Virus record (IMG/VR): IMGVR_UViG_3300027708_001503
Span: 1 to 20,421 of that record
Length of the DNA: 20,421 nt
Origin: a virus
Reading direction: 5' to 3' (one strand)
Shown: positions 15,984 through 20,421 of the stretch, one piece after another
How the letters are laid out: each line of letters starts with the position of its first letter
How positions within the stretch are numbered: position 1 is the stretch's first letter
Program-made: the position numbers and the translations under genes
Notes under the pieces: generated by a model
What the model was told of the DNA's origin: nothing
What the model saw: only the letters and a program-made list of their open reading frames with translations
Database searches by the model: none

Positions 15984-16010
15984 GGTTAAATGTTATATAA
16001 ATAACTAACC
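15984..16010. repeat. Inverted repeat surrounding the late promoter
   Basis: GGTTA (15984-15988) and GTTAT (15992-15996) pair in order with ATAAC (16001-16005) and TAACC (16006-16010), leaving a three-base AAT bulge and an ATAA loop: ten base pairs around the promoter octamer. CTAACCG also occurs twice (15951-15957 and 16005-16011), so GGTTA has two possible partners. Confidence 0.5.
15996..16003 (+). promoter_or_regulatory. T4-type late promoter TATAAATA
   Basis: Exact match to the T4 late promoter octamer, recognised by host RNA polymerase carrying the phage late sigma-like factor (gp55 in T4). It sits 46 bases before the first gene of the downstream block, in the only real intergenic gap of the window, and nothing else is encoded there. 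A start site about a dozen bases downstream would leave a leader of roughly 35-45 bases. This marks the switch from replication and sugar genes to late genes. The octamer lies inside an inverted repeat (15984-16010). Confidence 0.85.
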
Positions 16011-16048
16011 GGCAACCAAAGTGTGTTGCATATCTGAGGACAAAATTA

Positions 16049-16078
16049 ATGTTGACATTTCAATCTTTCCTAAAAGAA
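16049..16078 (+). other. Capsid-targeting-like leader, protein 1
   Basis: Encodes MLTFQSFLKE. Compare the T4 internal-protein leader MKTYQEFIAE: T, aromatic, Q, x, F, aliphatic, x, E line up without gaps. A gp21-type cleavage after LKE would follow the (L/I)xE rule. Confidence 0.5.
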
Positions 16079-17239
16079 GAAGCCGAAGGCGGCGAACTCA
16101 AACACATCCATCATGCGGAAGATAGACCGTTAATGCACGGTCATGCTGGTTTTGAGCACGCTCATGCTGCTTTAATGAAGGCTCATGCTCACATGACGGC
16201 TGGTGCCAAAACTAGTAATCTGACTATGAAGTATGATGGTTCTCCATCTATTGTATTTGGCCATCACCCAAAGACTGGTAAGTTTTTTGTGGCCACTAAG
16301 TCAGCCTTCAATAAGAATCCAAAGATTAATCATACAGAAAAAGATATTGAACGAAACCATGGTCACGCACCAGGCCTTGTAACATCACTTAAACACGCTC
16401 TCAAACATCTACCAAAAGTAACACCTAAGACTGGTGTTTATCAAGGTGACTTGATGCACCATGCTGATACCAAGGTACTGAAAGAAGAACATTTGTTTGA
16501 AGCTGCAAAAAACAAAGTTTCTTTTACACCAAACACAATCACATATACCGCTCACGGTCCAGAAGCAGCAAAGATTAAGAAGTCTAAAGTCGGTGTAGTA
16601 GTTCATCACAAATATAATGCTGACATGACTTCTGCTTCTCCTCATGTTGACCATGAAAACTTCAAGGAACATCCAGATGTTCATATTCATGGTGCAGAAC
16701 ACGACACATCTAAGGTCAAACATTCGGCAGCAAATGAACATGGTTTCCAAAAACATATGGCTGCTGCCAAAGAAATCCACGACACCCACGGCCACAAGAT
16801 GTATGATGCCATCCATCCATCACATTCTGGTGAGACTGGTCATTTATCTACCTATATTAATAAGACAGTTCGTACAGGCGAAGTTCCAAATGTCAAGGGT
16901 TTCAAAGAACACCTAAAAGATGTCCACGAAAAACAAGCAGCCAAAGTTAAAACACCAAAAGCAAAAGCTGAAAAGACTGGTGAAGGCGCCAAACAAATTG
17001 CTCATGTAGAAAAAAATAAATCACATTATGGTAATCTGTTGACTATGCATCATCATTTGCAGCAGGCCAAAAATCACTTGGTCAATTCATTAGAAACGCA
17101 TGAAGGTAGTTATCAACATCATATCGCTGGTAAAAAATCTAAACCCGAAGGATTTGTGGTTCACCACGAAAATCAACCAACTAAATTGGTAAATCGTGCT
17201 GAGTTTGCTAGACAAAACTTATTGAAGGTGAGGAAATGA
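16049..17239 (+). CDS. Ligase-superfamily-like nucleotidyltransferase with capsid-targeting-like N-terminus
   Basis: A 396-residue, basic, very His-rich protein (about 50 His), first gene of the late operon. I believe it belongs to the uncharacterised family DUF6267 of T4-like phages (name from memory). Motifs match covalent nucleotidyltransferases (DNA/RNA ligases): motif I LTMKYDGSPS with candidate lysine nucleophile K61; a motif III-like GVYQGDLM (129-136); motif IV PEGFVVH (366-372, E367) and motif V TKLVNR (K379) twelve residues later, the spacing seen in T4 Rnl1. A large His/Lys-rich insertion separates III from IV. The first ten residues, MLTFQSFLKE, resemble the T4 capsid-targeting sequence, with a possible LKE cleavage site. 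It overlaps the next gene (ATGA). Activity is inferred, not known. Confidence 0.8.
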   Translation: MLTFQSFLKEEAEGGELKHIHHAEDRPLMHGHAGFEHAHAALMKAHAHMTAGAKTSNLTMKYDGSPSIVFGHHPKTGKFFVATKSAFNKNPKINHTEKDIERNHGHAPGLVTSLKHALKHLPKVTPKTGVYQGDLMHHADTKVLKEEHLFEAAKNKVSFTPNTITYTAHGPEAAKIKKSKVGVVVHHKYNADMTSASPHVDHENFKEHPDVHIHGAEHDTSKVKHSAANEHGFQKHMAAAKEIHDTHGHKMYDAIHPSHSGETGHLSTYINKTVRTGEVPNVKGFKEHLKDVHEKQAAKVKTPKAKAEKTGEGAKQIAHVEKNKSHYGNLLTMHHHLQQAKNHLVNSLETHEGSYQHHIAGKKSKPEGFVVHHENQPTKLVNRAEFARQNLLKVRK

Positions 17240-17271
17240 TAACTTCTTTTAAATCTTTTTTAATTATTGAG
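17236..17271 (+). other. Capsid-targeting-like leader, protein 2
   Basis: Encodes MITSFKSFLIIE. The SFKSFL core aligns with FQSFL of the preceding protein and with YQEFI of T4 internal proteins. A possible cleavage follows IIE. Confidence 0.45.
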
Positions 17272-18216
17272 GGTCGAGGTAAAATCACTGGTTCTGGTGC
17301 TATAGGTGCAGAACATCAAAAAAAATATATTGACCCTCATGTTGGGTCGGGAAAATTCTCACACAACTTAGCTTCTGAACATGACGATTTACCAAAAGGT
17401 TCTGCGGTAAAAATACATAAAGTTGAACATATTAATAATAAAATCCATGTTCACGCAGAAGATGAAACTGGAAATCATCATGTCATTCCTGCATCAAAAC
17501 TACATAAACCAGGCGAAGCTCCTCCTAATAAAGGACATGATTATGAAACCAAATTCGTTGAAAGAATGAAACACCATGGTTTAATGCCAAAAGAAATGAG
17601 TGGTGCTGGTTCATCATCAGGTACTGATTTTGCTGTTGAACATAAAAGAAAACACGCAAAGAGTCATTTCCATGCTGGTACAGTTTCTGGTCATTTACTA
17701 AATGGTGAAACTAAAAATGGTGTTACTGCTGCCATGGGTCAATTAACTATTCATCACACCAAAGAAAAAGGCTGGCATATCAAAGATTCACAGAGAGCCA
17801 AAAGACCAGAATATGCACATCATATTGAAAAAGCTGGAATATTGAAACATATGAATACACATCATCCTGATCCAGAAAAAGAACCAACAACAGCTTCTGG
17901 TCGTGCAAAGACAACAGAGATTGAACATCCAAACTTACATCCAGCAGAAGGTTATTTAAAAGACCATCATGTTCATGTTTTACAAGTTGGTGGACATGGA
18001 ACATATCGTGTTGGTGAGAAAGATGCAACAGGTCATGGTTTACCAAGAATTTCCGGTAAAGGTAAATGGAGAATAAGAGAAAAACAAAAAGGCAACAAGA
18101 CTGCAAGAACTGTTGCTTTTCATCCTGCTGGAACAAAAGGATTAAATAAGAGTCATGTTGACTTGGATAACGATACACATTTAAATGCTTTTAAGAAAAC
18201 TTTAGGACATTCATGA
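17236..18216 (+). CDS. PD-(D/E)XK nuclease-like late protein with capsid-targeting-like N-terminus
   Basis: A 326-residue, basic, His-rich protein (about 38 His). The middle third shows a nuclease-like core in the right order: helix GHDYETKFVERM (E104), then SGTDFAV (D131), then LNGETKNG (E158, K160), then AAMGQLTI (Q169). This E...D...ExK...Q arrangement is that of PD-(D/E)XK enzymes. The N-terminus, MITSFKSFLIIEG, resembles the start of its upstream neighbour and T4 capsid-targeting sequences, with a possible IIE cleavage site. Residues 50-90 (AVKIHKVEHINNKIHVHAED) look like a small beta domain. The C-terminal 100 residues are Lys/His/Gly-rich and may bind DNA. ATGA overlaps at both ends show co-translation. 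The target and the catalytic activity are unknown. Confidence 0.78.
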   Translation: MITSFKSFLIIEGRGKITGSGAIGAEHQKKYIDPHVGSGKFSHNLASEHDDLPKGSAVKIHKVEHINNKIHVHAEDETGNHHVIPASKLHKPGEAPPNKGHDYETKFVERMKHHGLMPKEMSGAGSSSGTDFAVEHKRKHAKSHFHAGTVSGHLLNGETKNGVTAAMGQLTIHHTKEKGWHIKDSQRAKRPEYAHHIEKAGILKHMNTHHPDPEKEPTTASGRAKTTEIEHPNLHPAEGYLKDHHVHVLQVGGHGTYRVGEKDATGHGLPRISGKGKWRIREKQKGNKTARTVAFHPAGTKGLNKSHVDLDNDTHLNAFKKTLGHS

Positions 18217-18242
18217 AATCCTTTTTAGAAGTTGTACAGGAA
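18213..18242 (+). other. Capsid-targeting-like leader, protein 3
   Basis: Encodes MKSFLEVVQE. A shorter match: KSFL aligns with the SFL core of the two preceding leaders, and the Glu at position 10 could be a cleavage point, though VQE departs from the (L/I)xE rule. Confidence 0.35.
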
Positions 18243-19910
18243 GATAAAAGTGGTGATGTTCACCACGTTATGGCCTTTGGTCGTATGAATCCTCCTACAA
18301 CTGGTCACCTAAAAGTAATCGATAAGGTCAAAGAAGTTGCTGCTAAACATAATGCCGGCCATACTGTTGTAACTTCACATTCACAAGATAAGAATAAAAA
18401 TCCATTATCTGCTGCACAGAAAATTAAACATCTAAAGAGATACTCTCCAGGTACTAACTTTGCTGCATCCGACAAAGAACATCCGTCTTTTTTACATCAC
18501 GCAGCCAAATTACACAAACAAGGTGTAACTCATCTTCATATGGTAGTTGGTTCTGACCGTGTAAAAGAAGTAAAAGAGAAATTGAACAAATACAATGGTA
18601 CACATCCTGGTGCTTTGTATAACTTCAAAAAGATTCACGTTCATTCTGCTGGCCAACGTGACCCTGACGCAGAGGGAACAGCAGGTATGTCTGGTACCAA
18701 GATGCGTGAACACGCTAAGAACAATGACATACATAAATTCAAACAAGGTGTTCCTGGCCACGTATCAGACACCCATGCAAAAGAATTGATGCATGATACT
18801 CGCAAAGGTATGGGCATACACGAATCTTATAATCATGGTCTATTCAGAGCAATATTTGTAACGGGTGGTCCAGGTTCTGGTAAAGATATTATTATCCGTG
18901 AAGCCATTGCTGAATCTAAGATTGTAGAATTGAATTTTGTACAAGCACAAGAATATTTAAATGATAAACAGAAGTTATCTGAGAAAACTAATGACCTCCG
19001 TAGAGAAGGTATTCGTAATCGTGGTCCTTTAATCATCAATGGACCAGCAGACGATAGAGAAAGAATTTCTTTTATCAAAGAAGAACTGGAAGAACTTGGT
19101 TACGACACAATGATGATTTTTGTTGAAACTAATAATGAAACCAGTCAAAAAAGAAACTCATTATTGTCGAAAATGATGTTAGAATCAGTAAGACAAGATA
19201 AATGGTTGAAATCACAAGAAAATACTAAATATTTCAATGAGTCCTTTAAAACATTCATTTATTTTGATAATACTGGTGACCTAGATAGTAAAGAGGAAGA
19301 TATCCATTCAGTATACGAATCAACAAGTGAATTTTTGGGTTCTGAAACTTTAGGAGAGACAGCCGAAGATTGGCTGAATCGTAGAAGTGGTTCTTTATTT
19401 AAGGAAATTAAAAATGTTAAAAACAATTTTAGGAATATTCAAGAAAACGCCCCAGGTCAACAATTCCAGCGAAAACTCGGAAAAGTTGATAGTGTCAAAG
19501 ACGGAGACGTTAAGTACAACTCCAGTTACACCTTCAGAGCCTATAGCGAAGACAACGGCCCCAAAGTCGAAGTCCTCCCCAAACCAAAAGAAAGCAACTT
19601 CTCCAAGGACAAGGAAAAAGTAAAGTCGCAGAAGTTTTCAAGAATGTTTGGATCAAATACTCAAGGTGTAGGTGTTGGTCCAACATTCAGTTCACGTTCT
19701 GGATTACCAGCCGGTCTAGGTGACCAAACGTATAAAGAACAAAAAGAATTTAGAAATTTTAGAAAAGTCATAGAAGCGATTGATGACCCAGGAGCAAATG
19801 ATATGGGTGTCGGTGGCGTTCTTGGCGGTGGTAGTAATAAAGAACCTCTAGTTACACCAAATGATGTTAAAGTAAAAGTTTCAGATATAACCAAAAAGAA
19901 AAAGAAATAA
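18213..19910 (+). CDS. NMNAT/cytidylyltransferase-like and P-loop kinase fusion protein
   Basis: A 565-residue fusion. Residues 15-200 are a nucleotidyltransferase of the HxGH class: AFGRMNPPTTGHL (21-33, with T30, G31, H32), VVGSDR (111-116) and GMSGTKMR (158-165, the ISSTxxR-type motif). This group includes NMN adenylyltransferase and cytidylyltransferases. Residues 210-390 are a P-loop kinase with Walker A TGGPGSGKD (217-225) and FVETNNETSQKR, like small-molecule or polynucleotide kinases. The last 170 residues are Lys/Gly-rich and probably disordered, ending KKKKK. The N-terminus, MKSFLEVVQE, again resembles a capsid-targeting sequence. NadR shares the domain order, but NAD metabolism is only one option. 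A 69-codon ORF overlaps codons 401-470, where codon use is anomalous. Confidence 0.85.
   Translation: MKSFLEVVQEDKSGDVHHVMAFGRMNPPTTGHLKVIDKVKEVAAKHNAGHTVVTSHSQDKNKNPLSAAQKIKHLKRYSPGTNFAASDKEHPSFLHHAAKLHKQGVTHLHMVVGSDRVKEVKEKLNKYNGTHPGALYNFKKIHVHSAGQRDPDAEGTAGMSGTKMREHAKNNDIHKFKQGVPGHVSDTHAKELMHDTRKGMGIHESYNHGLFRAIFVTGGPGSGKDIIIREAIAESKIVELNFVQAQEYLNDKQKLSEKTNDLRREGIRNRGPLIINGPADDRERISFIKEELEELGYDTMMIFVETNNETSQKRNSLLSKMMLESVRQDKWLKSQENTKYFNESFKTFIYFDNTGDLDSKEEDIHSVYESTSEFLGSETLGETAEDWLNRRSGSLFKEIKNVKNNFRNIQENAPGQQFQRKLGKVDSVKDGDVKYNSSYTFRAYSEDNGPKVEVLPKPKESNFSKDKEKVKSQKFSRMFGSNTQGVGVGPTFSSRSGLPAGLGDQTYKEQKEFRNFRKVIEAIDDPGANDMGVGGVLGGGSNKEPLVTPNDVKVKVSDITKKKKK
19414..19623 (+). CDS. Possible overprinted small gene (69 aa) inside the fusion gene
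   Basis: An ATG-initiated ORF in the +1 frame relative to the fusion gene, with an AAGGAAA ribosome site (19401-19407) at good spacing. The product would start with a short hydrophobic segment (MLKTILGIFKK) and continue as a Ser/Thr/Pro/Lys-rich tail ending SPRTRKK. In the same stretch the host frame uses C at the third codon position in 28 of 55 codons I counted, against 7 with T, unlike its flanks. That C falls at the second position of this ORF, giving its Ser/Thr/Pro/Ala codons. This is consistent with dual coding, but a recently acquired linker with different codon use is an alternative. Confidence 0.3.
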   Translation: MLKTILGIFKKTPQVNNSSENSEKLIVSKTETLSTTPVTPSEPIAKTTAPKSKSSPNQKKATSPRTRKK

Positions 19911-19922
19911 ACGGAGAACAAT

Positions 19923-20421
19923 ATGTTTGCAAAATCTAAAGTGTCACAATCAATGATTGATGCGGTTAACAAAGTACTTGGTGAACAACCAACACAAACT
20001 GCACAACCAGTTCAACCAACAGAAGTCAAAGAAGAACTTCTTAAAGAGGGTTGGGACGATATGGTTAAAGATGCCAAAGAAAAAGTCAAATCTGGTCCTA
20101 AACCATCAGGTGGTGCTGGTAAAAAAGAAGGTTCACGTTATGGTGGTTCTAAACAAAAAGACGAAAAAGAACCAGTCAAAGAAGAACTAAAAGGTAATCA
20201 AACTAAAATTGATGCTAATCACAATGGTAAAATTGACGGTCAAGATTTTGCCATTCTCCGTGGTAAAAAGAAGAAAATGAGAGAACATCTAAACGATATG
20301 CCTTTTGCCAAGAAATTGATTGAAAAAGAGTTGGATGAAGGTCTGATGAAGAAAGCATTTAAGGCTTTGACTGGTGGTTCAGATAAAGACCACTTAGACC
20401 GTCTGAAGAAAAGTATGTATG
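19923..20421 (+). CDS. Late phage protein with EF-hand loop, 3'-truncated
   Basis: An ORF that runs off the window end; 166 complete codons are visible. The start has a CGGAGA ribosome site and lies twelve bases after the fusion gene. Residues 1-20 (MFAKSKVSQSMIDAVNKVLG) form a helix of a kind I associate with short late proteins of T4-like aquatic phages. A Gly/Lys/Gln-rich linker follows, then a clear EF-hand calcium loop, DANHNGKIDGQD (97-108; D97, N99, N101, D105, D108), and a helix-rich end. Candidate gp21-type cleavage points are LKE before GW (41-44) and LDE before GL (137-141). Probably a head or head-associated protein; the precise role is unknown. Confidence 0.75.
   Translation, partial: MFAKSKVSQSMIDAVNKVLGEQPTQTAQPVQPTEVKEELLKEGWDDMVKDAKEKVKSGPKPSGGAGKKEGSRYGGSKQKDEKEPVKEELKGNQTKIDANHNGKIDGQDFAILRGKKKKMREHLNDMPFAKKLIEKELDEGLMKKAFKALTGGSDKDHLDRLKKSMY

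Noticed and set aside
15920-16048. A tRNA or small RNA gene in the intergenic gap
   Set aside because: The hairpins do not form a cloverleaf and no T-arm sequence is present. The region is explained by hairpins and the late promoter.
16409-16816. Minus-strand open frame of 135 codons opposite the ligase-like gene
   Set aside because: His codons CAT and CAC read as ATG and GTG on the other strand, so His-rich genes suppress antisense stops. The product is low-quality (Cys, Phe and Met-rich) and there is no ribosome site or homology.
17780-18178. Minus-strand open frame of 132 codons opposite the nuclease-like gene
   Set aside because: Same cause: His- and Lys-rich sense codons leave few antisense stops. 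The translation is a His/Leu-rich low-complexity string.
1-20421. Mobile elements, CRISPR arrays, integration sites or homing endonuclease genes
   Set aside because: I looked for transposase, integrase, HNH or GIY-YIG motifs and for regularly spaced repeats and saw none.

Overview
The window reads as a piece of a T4-like (tailed, myovirus-type) bacteriophage genome, most like the T4-related phages of aquatic bacteria. The reasons are a UvsX-type RecA recombinase next to a gp41/DnaB-type replicative helicase, a canonical T4 late promoter (TATAAATA), very tight packing on one strand with ATGA and TAATG start/stop overlaps, AT-rich DNA, and several protein families I associate with marine T4-like phages. 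I see no tRNA, CRISPR array, insertion sequence, integrase or attachment site. The host cannot be named from the sequence.

Region 1 (1-5957) is replication and recombination. It holds the end of an acidic protein, UvsX, a small cysteine protein, a 106-aa unknown, the gp41-like helicase, a 369-aa protein with a faint DruA/DUF4338-like pattern, a 389-aa protein with KDxWxPADxW and GISLKK motifs, and a 92-aa conserved phage protein.

Region 2 (5960-15919) is an unbroken run of eleven carbohydrate and modification genes: two Methyltransf_24-like methyltransferases, a GT2 glycosyltransferase, a 2-oxoglutarate/Fe(II) oxygenase, four or five further probable glycosyltransferases (GT-A types, an HtrL/WlaTC type, GT9-like), an RmlB-like sugar-nucleotide 4,6-dehydratase, a hexapeptide acetyltransferase and a TylC3/NovU-type sugar C-methyltransferase. 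Their overlaps imply one co-transcribed unit. Together they could make and transfer a methylated, possibly acetylated deoxysugar onto a virion protein, DNA or host surface glycan; the acceptor is unknown.

Region 3 (15920-16048) is the only real intergenic gap. It contains two hairpins and a late promoter that lies inside an inverted repeat.

Region 4 (16049-20421) is a late operon. Its first three proteins begin with a short motif resembling the T4 capsid-targeting sequence (MKTYQEFIAEA) and carry a plausible gp21-type (L/I)xE cleavage site. They look like nucleic-acid or nucleotide enzymes: a ligase-superfamily nucleotidyltransferase, a PD-(D/E)XK-type nuclease, and a fusion of an NMNAT/cytidylyltransferase domain with a P-loop kinase. 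The strongest hypothesis here is a set of enzymes packaged in the head and delivered with the DNA. A 69-codon ORF overprinted within the third gene, with a clear codon-position anomaly, and an EF-hand-containing protein that runs off the window end complete the region.
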